From Clostridiales bacterium UBA1248 (GTDB taxonomy: Bacteria; Bacillota; Clostridia; Oscillospirales; CAG-272): DNA of 47,468 nt. Shown piece after piece: positions 23,573-31,552 of this stretch (the stretch's first letter is position 1; each line of letters opens with the position of its first letter). The translations under genes were made by a program, and so were the position numbers. The stretch lies in NCBI GenBank assembly GCA_002308615.1, contig DBWC01000047.1, positions 1 through 47,468 of the forward strand. Reading direction: 5' to 3'. The notes beneath the pieces are model-generated. The model searched no databases, was not told the DNA's origin, and saw only the letters and a program-made list of their open reading frames with translations.

Positions 23573-24622
23573 TTAAATTTCAATAAGATTTTTGGGCGAT
23601 GCGGATATATCGCGGCATCCGTCGCTGTAATGAAGCACCATGTCCTCTATCCTGCAGCCGTATTTTCCGGCTATATAAATACCGGGTTCTACCGTGATGA
23701 CGTGTCCCTGAGTCAGCTTAACGTCGGGTCTGTAGCCGCTTACGCTCGGCATCTCGTGGATATACAATCCCACGCCGTGACCTAAGCTGTGTCCGAACGT
23801 GCCGGGATAGTCCTTGTCTATAATATCGCGGGCGATCTTGTCAAGTCCGGCGAGATCCGCTCCGGGAACTGCAGCTTCAAGCGCGGCTTCCTGCGCGGCT
23901 TTTACCGTGTAATACAGTTTTTTCATGTCGTCGTCGGCTTTGCCTACGACGACCGTACGCGTCATATCGGAGCAGTAACCCAGATATTTTGCGCCGAAGT
24001 CCATTGTGAGAAAGCCCTTCTGCACCTTTACGTCGCGCGGCACGCCGTGCGGCATGGAAGAAGCCGTGCCGGATACGGCTATGGTCTCAAACGCCACGCA
24101 GTCCGCGCCGTGAGTTCTCATATAAACCTCAAGCTCGAGCGCTACTTCTTTTTCCGTTCTGTCGGTAGAGATGAAGCCCAGGATGTGATCGAACGCCGCG
24201 TCCGCTATGCTCTGCGCTTTTGCTATATAATCGAGTTCGTCGTCGTCCTTGAATTCACGCAGCTTGTCCACCGCGTTGCCTATCGGGATAAATTCTATAT
24301 CCGCAAACTGCTCTTTGAAGCGCTGAAGCTCCGCCACGGTAACGCAAAGATCCTCAAATCCGACCTTTTTCACGCCGAGATCGGAGAACAGCTCTTTAAG
24401 CGCGCCGCCCTTGAGCAGGACTTTTACGGTCCCCTCGGACGCTTCCGCCGCCTCTATGTAGCGCGAATCCGTTATAAGATACGTCTCTTTCGGCGTTACG
24501 AACGCGTAGCCGTCCGTATAAGCGAACGCCGTTGCGTAATACTGGTTTACCTCGCTTGTAAGCAGTATGCCGTCGCACCCTTCCGGGATGACGCCTTTGA
24601 TCTTTTCAAACTTGCCTTTCAT
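23573..24622 (-). CDS. M24 metallopeptidase (Xaa-Pro aminopeptidase/dipeptidase)
   Basis: 349 residues, cytoplasmic. The N-terminal creatinase-like domain (residues 1-125) precedes the pita-bread domain. All five metal ligands are visible: Asp208 (MDFGAKY), Asp219 (CSDMTRT), His282 (GHSLGHGVGL), Glu312 (VEPGIY) and Glu326 (RIEDM). Substrate-side histidines are in MPHGVP and YIHEMP. The family cleaves the N-terminal residue before proline or X-Pro dipeptides. It lies directly upstream of efp, a frequent neighbour in Firmicutes (from memory). The gene has its own promoter. Confidence 0.93.
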   Translation of the reverse strand: MKGKFEKIKGVIPEGCDGILLTSEVNQYYATAFAYTDGYAFVTPKETYLITDSRYIEAAEASEGTVKVLLKGGALKELFSDLGVKKVGFEDLCVTVAELQRFKEQFADIEFIPIGNAVDKLREFKDDDELDYIAKAQSIADAAFDHILGFISTDRTEKEVALELEVYMRTHGADCVAFETIAVSGTASSMPHGVPRDVKVQKGFLTMDFGAKYLGYCSDMTRTVVVGKADDDMKKLYYTVKAAQEAALEAAVPGADLAGLDKIARDIIDKDYPGTFGHSLGHGVGLYIHEMPSVSGYRPDVKLTQGHVITVEPGIYIAGKYGCRIEDMVLHYSDGCRDISASPKNLIEI

Positions 24623-24648
24623 ATATATCGTCCTTTTCTTTTTTTCTT

Positions 24649-24677
24649 ATTTTATCATAAACGAAAGAATTTGTCAA
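24649..24677 (-). promoter_or_regulatory. Promoter of the M24 peptidase gene
   Basis: Minus strand: TTGACA (24677-24672), 17-base spacer, TAAAAT (24654-24649). Confidence 0.7.
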
Positions 24678-24728
24678 TGGGGAGGAGGCAAAGAAGAACT
24701 AATAAAGAATAAAAATCGGTGTCCCTGC

Positions 24729-24776
24729 GGGACGAACCGTGCGGCGCACAGTTTGTCGCGCGGCGACTCATCTTCA
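24729..24776. repeat. Row of three mini-hairpins
   Basis: GTCCCTGCGGGAC, GTGCGGCGCAC and GTCGCGCGGCGAC follow one another with 5-base gaps (GAACC, AGTTT). Each is a near-perfect small palindrome, recalling the hairpin island at 28785-28925. Confidence 0.55.
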
Positions 24777-24782
24777 AAAAAG

Positions 24783-24810
24783 AAAACCGCACATGGGGGA
24801 GTGCGGTTTT
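24783..24810 (-). terminator. Terminator of the DUF4173 gene
   Basis: AAAACCGCAC and GTGCGGTTTT form a perfect 10-bp stem over an 8-base loop. On the minus strand a TTTTCTTTTTT tail follows, 20 bp past the stop codon. Confidence 0.85.
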
Positions 24811-24831
24811 CCCGGGTATTCCGGTCCGCTT

Positions 24832-26361
24832 TTAAAACGGCTCGGATTCTTTTTCGGCGACGTATCGCGGGTAATTGAAATGGATGACGTTGTATGCGTC
24901 CTTTCTGTTCGCTTTTTTCTCCATGATTATTTCGTTCGCCTTTTTGATCGTCGCCTCGTTTTCCTCGTCGCTTCTGTCTTTTACCGGATGCGTCAGCCTG
25001 ATTATATAAGGCACGGCGGAATCGGACAGTCCTTTCAGCTGCAGCATATCGATCTTTTCGGTCTTGCCGCTTATATACGCGTTCACGTTGTATTCCGCGA
25101 TCCTTGCGTCCACGTTGCAGAAGCATAAAACGCCGAACATCACGGCGAACACGGCGACGAGCGTACCGAAATAGTTGAATTTTGAAAAGATCTGCTTGAC
25201 TATTATGAAGATGAACGCGAAGGCGAGCAGTATCATGAACCAGCTTGTGAACAGGCGCAGTCTGCTCAGACCGTAAGCGTCTATATACATTATCATTTTT
25301 GACATCGCCACGGCTATCAGAAGCAGCGTGAAGCAGCACAGTACGACGGAGAAAATTTTAAGCGGGACGGTGGCTTTTCCGTCTTCCTTTTTCTTGGTGA
25401 ACACGGAAAAGATTACTATGACCGCCATATTTATCACCGCCACGGCGCAAAGCTCGAAGAAGCCCTGGCGCGCGTATTCCGCGTACGTCATGCCGTCCGG
25501 CAGATTTGCGGCAAAGCCGCCGAAATAATATTTTGCCTGTACCGATAAAAAGGCGACGTAAAGCAAACAAAGCGGGGTGACCGCCGCGTACGCGATCAGC
25601 CGCGGAATGACGGACACCGCGTTTTTAAACCGCGTATGCTGTTCCGGTGTGAGGACGTTTTGATGCTTTTGTTCGGCGTTTGACAGAAGCGAGCCGAAGA
25701 TCAGCATTGAAAGCGGTATGCCGGCGAAGAACCACAGTATCTCGTCAAATATGCCGTGCGACAGAAAATCAACAGCCGACGCCATAACGTTGTTGAATCC
25801 GACGTCAGCCGAGCAAAGCAGCAGCGCCACTACGACCGTGGGGACGACGGCGACGGCGAGACCGACAGCTATATGCCAACCGCGGAAACCGCTTTTCTTT
25901 TCCCTTTTTCCGGAGAACGCCGCGGGAAAAATACTTGCGACCGACGAAAACGGCATTATAAGCACGGATTTTATCATATCGAAAACGAACGTGTCGTCTA
26001 TAAATCCGCCTCTGCCGGAGCCGTGCGTGAAATACGGATAAAACGAGAGAGCGCCGAAAACGAAAACGGCTGTAAGCGCCTTTATAAATCCGTCGTCCGA
26101 CAGTAAAAACACCGACGAGAACGCCGTTACCGCCGCAAGGTACAGATAATGCGGCAGACGCTGGCGCGCGCCCTTGCACCTCAGATAAACGACGGTGGCG
26201 GCGACCGTCAGTATCACCGTGACGAAAGCGCCGAGCCCCGCGTCATTGAAGCTCCTCAATAAAAAATATCCCAAAATGAAGCAGACGAACGCAAACACGC
26301 GCTCCGGTACGCCGTACCTGCCTGTTTTTATTTCCTGCTCCGGTATAAACCCGATATCCAT
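24832..26361 (-). CDS. DUF4173 (DUF4153-related) polytopic membrane protein
   Basis: 509 residues with about 11-12 hydrophobic helices spread over residues 25-440 and a hydrophilic C-terminal tail of ~70 residues. The segment VFDMIKSVLIMPFSS and the later DAYGLSRLRLFTSWFMILLA match the DUF4173 family, whose role is unknown. The C-terminal tail begins after CNVDARIAEYNVNAYI and probably faces outside. Start ATG after AAGGAGAG, with a perfect consensus promoter just upstream and a strong terminator, so it is a single-gene unit. Confidence 0.85.
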   Translation of the reverse strand: MDIGFIPEQEIKTGRYGVPERVFAFVCFILGYFLLRSFNDAGLGAFVTVILTVAATVVYLRCKGARQRLPHYLYLAAVTAFSSVFLLSDDGFIKALTAVFVFGALSFYPYFTHGSGRGGFIDDTFVFDMIKSVLIMPFSSVASIFPAAFSGKREKKSGFRGWHIAVGLAVAVVPTVVVALLLCSADVGFNNVMASAVDFLSHGIFDEILWFFAGIPLSMLIFGSLLSNAEQKHQNVLTPEQHTRFKNAVSVIPRLIAYAAVTPLCLLYVAFLSVQAKYYFGGFAANLPDGMTYAEYARQGFFELCAVAVINMAVIVIFSVFTKKKEDGKATVPLKIFSVVLCCFTLLLIAVAMSKMIMYIDAYGLSRLRLFTSWFMILLAFAFIFIIVKQIFSKFNYFGTLVAVFAVMFGVLCFCNVDARIAEYNVNAYISGKTEKIDMLQLKGLSDSAVPYIIRLTHPVKDRSDEENEATIKKANEIIMEKKANRKDAYNVIHFNYPRYVAEKESEPF

Positions 26362-26387
26362 GATATCTCTCCTTGAAATTTTTTCTT

Positions 26388-26416
26388 ATTATAACACGCA
26401 ATTTGTGATTTGTCAA
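26388..26416 (-). promoter_or_regulatory. Consensus promoter of the DUF4173 gene
   Basis: Minus strand: TTGACA (26416-26411), 17-base spacer, TATAAT (26393-26388), about 27 bp before the start codon. Confidence 0.8.
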
Positions 26417-26590
26417 TACTATTTTATCGAATTTCGATAATTTTTATTTCTTTTTTGCTTTGTGCGTTTAAAAGCGCCGCCGCATTTTTCCCGGGTGCGG
26501 CAATAAATATTTACAAATCCTTATTCTGTAACAGTTTAAATATAGGAAAAAAAGGGATATTATTTATAAAAAAACGGAGATACCGATAAT

Positions 26591-27637
26591 ATGAAAAAAC
26601 TGAGTGCGCTTCTGCTCTGCGCAATATTTATATTTACTTTATTTCTGACGTCGTGTCAGACTCTGCCGGACGAGACCGCCGCTTTGTCTTCGCAAACGGA
26701 GACGGCGGCGGAGACGACGACGGAAGAAAGCACCGTGGCAAAGACCGAGACGGAAACGGAGGAGGAGACCGAGACGGACTCCGAGACGGAGGCGGAACAG
26801 TCCTCTCCGTACGGAATGTTTACTATGGCGGACAACCCTGTCAACGCCGCGGTATCCTCGCCTTACGCCGTTCTGATCGACGCAAAGACAAAAGAGATAC
26901 TCTACATAAACTGCGAACCCGACAGAAAGATATATCCCGCGAGCACGACGAAGGTGCTGACGGCGTTAGTCGCTTTGAAATACTGTGAGCCGGACGTCGT
27001 CTTCAAACCCGGGGACGAGCTTACGCTTATAGCGTCCGACGCCTCCACGGCGTATATAAAAACTCACCACGAGCTTTCGCTTGAAATGCTTATAGAGGGA
27101 ATGATGCTCCCGTCCGGAAGCGACGCGTCTTACACCATCGCCGCGGGCGTGGGCAGGATAATCGCCGGAAACGACGCGCTGTCCGGCATAGAGGCCTCCG
27201 CCGTGTTCGTTGAGGAGATGAACAGATACGGCAAAGAGGAGCTCGGCCTTACCAACTCTCATTTCACCTGTCCCGACGGTTATCACGACGACGATCATTA
27301 TACGACGCTTATCGACATAATGACGATAGCGTATGCGGCGCTGTCCGATCCGATAATAATGAAGTACGCGGGACTCGAGCACGACGACGTAAGATACGCG
27401 AGCGGACATAAAAACTCCTGGACAAACAGCAACAAGCTATTGGATCCGGACAGCCCGTATTTTTACGAGCACGCGATAGGGATCAAGACCGGAACGACGG
27501 AAGAAGCCGGCTGCTGTCTTGTCTCGTGCGCAGCGTTCGGCACGAAAAAAGTTATCGCCGGCGTTTTCGGCGCCAAAAACAATAACGAGCGCTTTAAGGA
27601 TTCAAGAAATCTGCTCGTGATAGGAATGAGCAGATAA
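26591..27637 (+). CDS. D-alanyl-D-alanine carboxypeptidase lipoprotein (S11, DacA-like)
   Basis: 348 residues. A signal peptide ends in LTSC (lipobox Cys22). Residues 28-70 are a Thr/Glu-rich linker. The peptidase domain has SxxK at Ser118-Thr-Thr-Lys121 (YPASTTK) and KTG at 299-301 (GIKTGTTEEAG). The second motif, usually Ser-Gly-Asn, reads SGS (residues 175-177, LPSGSDAS), so the Asn is replaced. The family trims the terminal D-alanine of peptidoglycan stem peptides outside the membrane. The usual C-terminal beta domain is missing, and a lipid anchor at the N-terminus replaces the C-terminal amphipathic anchor of PBP5. Confidence 0.92.
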   Translation: MKKLSALLLCAIFIFTLFLTSCQTLPDETAALSSQTETAAETTTEESTVAKTETETEEETETDSETEAEQSSPYGMFTMADNPVNAAVSSPYAVLIDAKTKEILYINCEPDRKIYPASTTKVLTALVALKYCEPDVVFKPGDELTLIASDASTAYIKTHHELSLEMLIEGMMLPSGSDASYTIAAGVGRIIAGNDALSGIEASAVFVEEMNRYGKEELGLTNSHFTCPDGYHDDDHYTTLIDIMTIAYAALSDPIIMKYAGLEHDDVRYASGHKNSWTNSNKLLDPDSPYFYEHAIGIKTGTTEEAGCCLVSCAAFGTKKVIAGVFGAKNNNERFKDSRNLLVIGMSR

Positions 27638-27661
27638 CGCGGCTTTTTTGGATCATCCGTA

Positions 27662-27690
27662 TTGACAAATAATACGGTATGTTGTATAAT
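27662..27690 (+). promoter_or_regulatory. Consensus sigma-A promoter of the zinc-ribbon pair
   Basis: TTGACA, 17-base spacer, TATAAT, both perfect, 32 bp before the start of the first zinc-ribbon membrane protein. Confidence 0.82.
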
Positions 27691-27722
27691 GGACAAGAAG
27701 ACAAAGTAAGGGGGGGAGAAAT

Positions 27723-28193
27723 ATGCCTGTATGCCCCGTATGCAAAACGTTTTCCGAGGAAGGAAAAGCGTACTGTACGGAATGCGGTACCAGACTGACA
27801 GATCCTTTGCCGCAGACCGCGGACGATAAGGCCGACTGGCAGACGAGATATAAGCAGTACAGCGGCAAGACCGACCGGTACGAACACCGTCCGGAGGTAC
27901 GGCAGACCCCCGTGCAAGCGGCGCCGTCCGACGGCGGCGTCACCGCCGTAAGCATCGTAAGTCTCGTTTTCGGGATCCTCGGCTTTGTTTGTCTTTTCCT
28001 CCCGCTTTTTTCGATACCGGGGCTCGTGACCGGCATAATAGGCACGGTCAAGGGCAAAAAAGTCATGGCGAAGATCGGACTCATACTCTCCGTCATAAGC
28101 CTGGTGTTCTTTACGATAGCCTTTATCATATCTGCGATAAACGGCTTTGACTTCAGCGCGATCAGTATTAAAAACCTCGTAAATATACGATAA
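27723..28193 (+). CDS. Zinc-ribbon plus DUF4190-like membrane protein 1
   Basis: 156 residues. The N-terminal zinc ribbon has Cys4, Cys7, Cys18 and Cys21 (CPVC and CTEC). A hydrophilic linker rich in Tyr, Lys and Arg covers residues 30-70. Two transmembrane helices follow (about 74-102 and 111-138) with a short basic loop (GTVKGKKVMAK), the DUF4190 pattern. The ribbon should lie in the cytoplasm. Function unknown. It starts after a GGGGGGGAG site and is followed 30 bp later by a paralogue of the same architecture, so the two form an operon and may act as a heteromer (inference). Confidence 0.85.
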   Translation: MPVCPVCKTFSEEGKAYCTECGTRLTDPLPQTADDKADWQTRYKQYSGKTDRYEHRPEVRQTPVQAAPSDGGVTAVSIVSLVFGILGFVCLFLPLFSIPGLVTGIIGTVKGKKVMAKIGLILSVISLVFFTIAFIISAINGFDFSAISIKNLVNIR

Positions 28194-28223
28194 TCCACTA
28201 TTCAGTAAGAAAGGAACGTTATC

Positions 28224-28769
28224 ATGCCATACTGTTCAAAATGCGGCGCGCCGAACGAAGACGGCGTATCCTTCTGCACAAACTGCGGCACTCCGATGAA
28301 TAGCCAAAGACCTCAACCCCAACCCCAACCTCAACCTCAGCCCCAACCTCAGCCTCAGCCTGTTTATTACGCGCAGCCTCAGCCTCAGCCTCAACCGCAG
28401 CCCGTTTACTACGCACAACCGACGGCTCCCGTCAAAAAGCCCGTCAGCAAAGGCAGAAGCATAGCAAGCCTGATACTTTCCATTTTCAGCTTCATTCTGG
28501 CTTTGACCGCGCTCGGCACGTCGTTCATACCGGCGTACGGTCTTGCGTCCGGTCTTTCGTGCGCGTTTACCGGCCTTATAATGGGCATCGTTGCCTGCGC
28601 TCTGCGCAAGAGAGGTCTTGCGATAGCCGGTATAGTTATCAGCGCCATCTCGATAGTGCTTGCGATCGCCATGTTTATTATCTACGCGATAATCGGCGCC
28701 GGCGCCGCGGCTTTGAGCAACGGCGATTTTTCGAATCTGTTCAACGATATTATCAACAGTATCAAATAA
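28224..28769 (+). CDS. Zinc-ribbon plus DUF4190-like membrane protein 2, with Pro-Gln repeat
   Basis: 181 residues. The zinc ribbon uses the same spacing as its upstream paralogue (Cys4, Cys7, Cys18, Cys21). Residues 30-66 are a Pro-Gln tract, nine PQ units, then VYYAQ, then more PQ and VYYAQ again, encoded by in-frame hexamer repeats (CCTCAG/CCCCAA). Two transmembrane helices follow with LRKRGLAIAG between. The PQ linker could change length by slippage without shifting frame. Function unknown. The start follows AAAGGAACG. Confidence 0.85.
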   Translation: MPYCSKCGAPNEDGVSFCTNCGTPMNSQRPQPQPQPQPQPQPQPQPVYYAQPQPQPQPQPVYYAQPTAPVKKPVSKGRSIASLILSIFSFILALTALGTSFIPAYGLASGLSCAFTGLIMGIVACALRKRGLAIAGIVISAISIVLAIAMFIIYAIIGAGAAALSNGDFSNLFNDIINSIK

Positions 28770-28784
28770 AGCAATATCATAAAG

Positions 28785-28925
28785 GGCTGCCGCAAATGCG
28801 GCAGCCTTAATGAATTGCGCCGCAAAGCGGCGCATGAATTGTGTCTATTGACACATGAATTGTCTGACGGCATGAATTGTCTCTTACGGGACATTAAAGG
28901 AGCTGCTTTGCGGCAGCCCCTTTTA
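28785..28925. repeat. Hairpin island with ATGAATTG spacers
   Basis: Between the zinc-ribbon gene and spoIIE, which converge. It opens with a hairpin GGCTGCCGC/GCGGCAGCC. Mini-hairpins with different stems follow: GCGCCGC/GCGGCGC, GTGTC/GACAC, GTC-TGAC-GGC and GTCTC/GGGAC, each preceded by ATGAATTG or a close variant. It closes with GCTGCTTTGCGGCAGCC and CCCTTTTATTTT. The outer GGCTGCCGCA arms are inverted copies and probably also terminate both genes. Confidence 0.75.
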
Positions 28926-31250
28926 TTTTACTTCCGCAAATCTAACGGCAAGGACCGTCATATCGTCGCGGCTGCCGTATCTTTGTTCCGCCTCCTCGAG
29001 CAAGGCGTCGCATATTGCCGCGGGATCTCTTTGCGTTATACTGCAGATCAGATCGCAGATCCACGGCGCGTCGTCTGACGAACCGGTTATGCCGTCGCTC
29101 ACCATTATCACAACGTCGTCCGCAAGCAGCTTGAACTCGACCTTTTCCGCGCACAGCTCCTTCATTATGCCGACGGGCGGGGTGTGAGAGGCTATGCGGT
29201 AGACTTTTCCTTTACGCAAAACGAACGACGGAGACGCTCCGCATTTGTAAAACGCCGTCTCGCCCGTCATAAGATCCGCCTCAAGCAGATCGACCGTTGA
29301 AAAGCACTCCGCGCGCCTTTGCCTGATTATCTGATTGAGCGCTTCAAGCGTTACGGCTCTGTCGCATCCGGCGTAAAGCAGTCTGCCCAAAACTATGCCG
29401 GACAGCCTTGACGACGCGGCGGCGTCCCTGCCGCTGCCCATGCCGTCGCAGACGGTGCAGAAAAGCCTGTCTTCACATTCGGTATAAAACGCCGTGTCGC
29501 CGTTGACTATCTCCTTCTCCTTCGGCTTGTCCGCTATGCCGACGTCCGCGGAAAGCAGCGGCGCGCTTTGCATACGGAGCACGGCGAGACCGGACGAAAC
29601 GGACACCTCCGGGTCGGACAGCTTTATGCGAAGAGCTTTTTCCGCCGCCGCTTTAAGCTCTCCGGCGCTCTGTTTTATGCGGCGGATGTCCGCGCCGGTA
29701 GCCGTGACGTACTTTTTTCTTTTTCCGCATACGACTATGTCGCCCGAAAAAAGCTCTCTGAAATAAGGCAAAGACGACAGGGTTTTCGCGCACGCCTCGT
29801 CTTGCTCCATACCGTCCTTTTCAACGCGCCGCGCGTAAAGGATCTTTGAAATGACGGCGCAGTCCGAGGAGACCACGCCCGCCTTGTCGTGATCCGCCAG
29901 TTTTTTTATATATTCGGACACTTTTATATTCAGCTTTACCGGTATAACGTCGGCGTGCGCGCAGACGTTTTTTATTTTTTCCGGCAGATCCGCGCTCTGC
30001 AGATTTCTTTTTTCCTCTATAAGAGAAGACATACGCAGAAGCTCTTCCTTTTCTATCCTGCCGCGCAAAGGAAAGCACTCGTACCTTTTTCCGCAGCCGC
30101 GGCAGAATTCGTCAAAGACCTCGCCGGACGCGGCGCAAAGCCCGGCTTTGTCCGGTCTTCTTTCGCTTGCGGATATATCCGCCGTAAGCTCCGATATGCT
30201 CTTATAAGCGTCCGCCAGCCTTTTTATCTCCTCTTCTCTGCGTTCAAGCCCGTCCATATACGACACGGTTTCGGAATAAGACGATAAAAGCGCCTTTACC
30301 TTTTTATCCGTAACGCCGTTTATCCGCTTTACGACTCCGAAATATTCCGACGCTGCGGCGACGCACGAAGCGGCGGCGGCCTCCGGCAGATTTGAGGTCA
30401 GCGCCGTGATGCCGCCCGTCTGCAGTCCCACGAAAAGCCCCGCGACGACGGAAAACAAAACGCCGATATAAGCGGAAAACGCCGATAAAAGACCGCATAA
30501 AAAGCCGACGGTGCCGAACATCGGGCAAAGCGATATGTCAACTGCGGCGCCGCATAAAAATCCCGCCGCAACGCCGCGCAGAGCGCCTCCGCGCCTCGCC
30601 GCGAAAAGAGTCAGAGCAAACGCGGAAAGCGCGGACAACGATACGCCGAGCAGAGCTGCGCCTTTTAGAGAGAGCACGAACGAAAACATCATCGCGGCAA
30701 GTCCCGCCTCGTATTTTTCCGTGTTTTTGTTTTCTTTATCCGTGAAGCAGGCGTACGCGTATACGGCGCCGCACGCGCAGAGTATGAAAAAAGCCGCCGC
30801 GAGAAGATCGTAATAACGGAAACCGTTATATATTATCCTTATAAGGGACACGGTCACGGATCCCGCCGCGGCGGAGGATATCCTTGAAGCAAGGCCGTCG
30901 TTCAAAGCGTAAAACGCAGATTCTTTCCTGTGCAGAAAAAACGACAGCGCGTATCTGAAGCCGAGCGCGACGAGCGCCCCCGATAAGTATATGACCGTGT
31001 TGTCGCCGCCTGCGGCGACAGCGGATACGATCAGCCCCGCGGCGGCAAACGGGATCCCCTCTCTTGCCGCGCATACAAAAGCGAGCCCGAGCGGCGCCGT
31101 CTCGAATATAAGTTCCGCCCCGCCGAACATATATGCTATGACGCCGTATGCCAGACCGTATAAAACAGCTGTTCTTTTTTCTTTTAAAAACTCCGTTATT
31201 TTTGCCGCGGCCGTACTTTTAGCCGGAAGCGATTTTGTTTTTTCTTTCAT
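28923..31250 (-). CDS. spoIIE: Stage II sporulation protein E (PP2C phosphatase)
   Basis: 775 residues. The N-terminal third has about ten transmembrane helices (residues ~30-300), a middle regulatory domain follows, and the C-terminus is a PP2C phosphatase with CDGMGSGRDA, SDGITGSSDD and SRDDMTVLAVRF carrying the metal aspartates. SpoIIE dephosphorylates SpoIIAA to release sigma-F in the forespore and binds the division septum. I place the start at the ATG after AAGAGGAAACGTC (MKEKTKSL); the frame is open 16 codons further, but with no ribosome site. Its presence argues that the organism can sporulate or descends from spore formers. Confidence 0.95.
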   Translation of the reverse strand: MKEKTKSLPAKSTAAAKITEFLKEKRTAVLYGLAYGVIAYMFGGAELIFETAPLGLAFVCAAREGIPFAAAGLIVSAVAAGGDNTVIYLSGALVALGFRYALSFFLHRKESAFYALNDGLASRISSAAAGSVTVSLIRIIYNGFRYYDLLAAAFFILCACGAVYAYACFTDKENKNTEKYEAGLAAMMFSFVLSLKGAALLGVSLSALSAFALTLFAARRGGALRGVAAGFLCGAAVDISLCPMFGTVGFLCGLLSAFSAYIGVLFSVVAGLFVGLQTGGITALTSNLPEAAAASCVAAASEYFGVVKRINGVTDKKVKALLSSYSETVSYMDGLERREEEIKRLADAYKSISELTADISASERRPDKAGLCAASGEVFDEFCRGCGKRYECFPLRGRIEKEELLRMSSLIEEKRNLQSADLPEKIKNVCAHADVIPVKLNIKVSEYIKKLADHDKAGVVSSDCAVISKILYARRVEKDGMEQDEACAKTLSSLPYFRELFSGDIVVCGKRKKYVTATGADIRRIKQSAGELKAAAEKALRIKLSDPEVSVSSGLAVLRMQSAPLLSADVGIADKPKEKEIVNGDTAFYTECEDRLFCTVCDGMGSGRDAAASSRLSGIVLGRLLYAGCDRAVTLEALNQIIRQRRAECFSTVDLLEADLMTGETAFYKCGASPSFVLRKGKVYRIASHTPPVGIMKELCAEKVEFKLLADDVVIMVSDGITGSSDDAPWICDLICSITQRDPAAICDALLEEAEQRYGSRDDMTVLAVRFAEVK

Positions 31251-31286
31251 TTTGACGTTTCCTCTTCCTTTTTCGGTATCACACAT

Positions 31287-31334
31287 ATAATACAGCAAGC
31301 AAAGCGATAAACGTGTCGCAGTCTCGTGTCGCAG
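31287..31334 (-). promoter_or_regulatory. Candidate spoIIE promoter with two Spo0A-box-like repeats
   Basis: The direct repeat CGTGTCGCAG (31312-31321 and 31325-31334) contains TGTCGCA twice, 13 bp apart, one base from the known Spo0A box TGTCGAA. A TATTAT -10 box lies at 31292-31287 on the minus strand and there is no good -35, so the repeats fall where an activator would replace it. Confidence 0.4.
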
Positions 31335-31481
31335 AATACTTTTTTCTTGCGATAAAAAGAAAAGAAACGGCCGCTTTTTGTGTTAATATCCGTTTTAGTC
31401 GCCGTATGACGAGATTTAGCGCACGGTTTTTCAAAAGCGCGTACGGGCTGAAAAATAATTTGAAAAAATGTGCAAAACGGA

Positions 31482-31510
31482 TTGAAAAGTTTAAAAAAAT
31501 ATGTTATTAT
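31482..31510 (+). promoter_or_regulatory. Promoter of the solute-binding lipoprotein gene
   Basis: TTGAAA, 17-base spacer, TATTAT, about 43 bp before the start codon. Confidence 0.65.
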
Positions 31511-31552
31511 ATAGTAAATTAGCACAATATTATTTACAGAGAGGATATGACG

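Larger units (their letters stand above)
31251..31552. other. 302-bp divergent intergenic region between spoIIE and the solute-binding lipoprotein
   Basis: Carries candidate spoIIE control sites at 31287-31334 and the lipoprotein promoter at 31482-31510. Nothing else is recognised. Confidence 0.6.

Noticed and set aside
23789..24712. 307-codon plus-strand open frame
   Set aside because: Antisense to the M24 peptidase, whose five metal ligands are intact; composition is that of a shadow.
28800..28915. CRISPR-like array of ATGAATTG repeats
   Set aside because: Spacers are self-complementary hairpins of 10-17 bases, not foreign-looking unique spacers.
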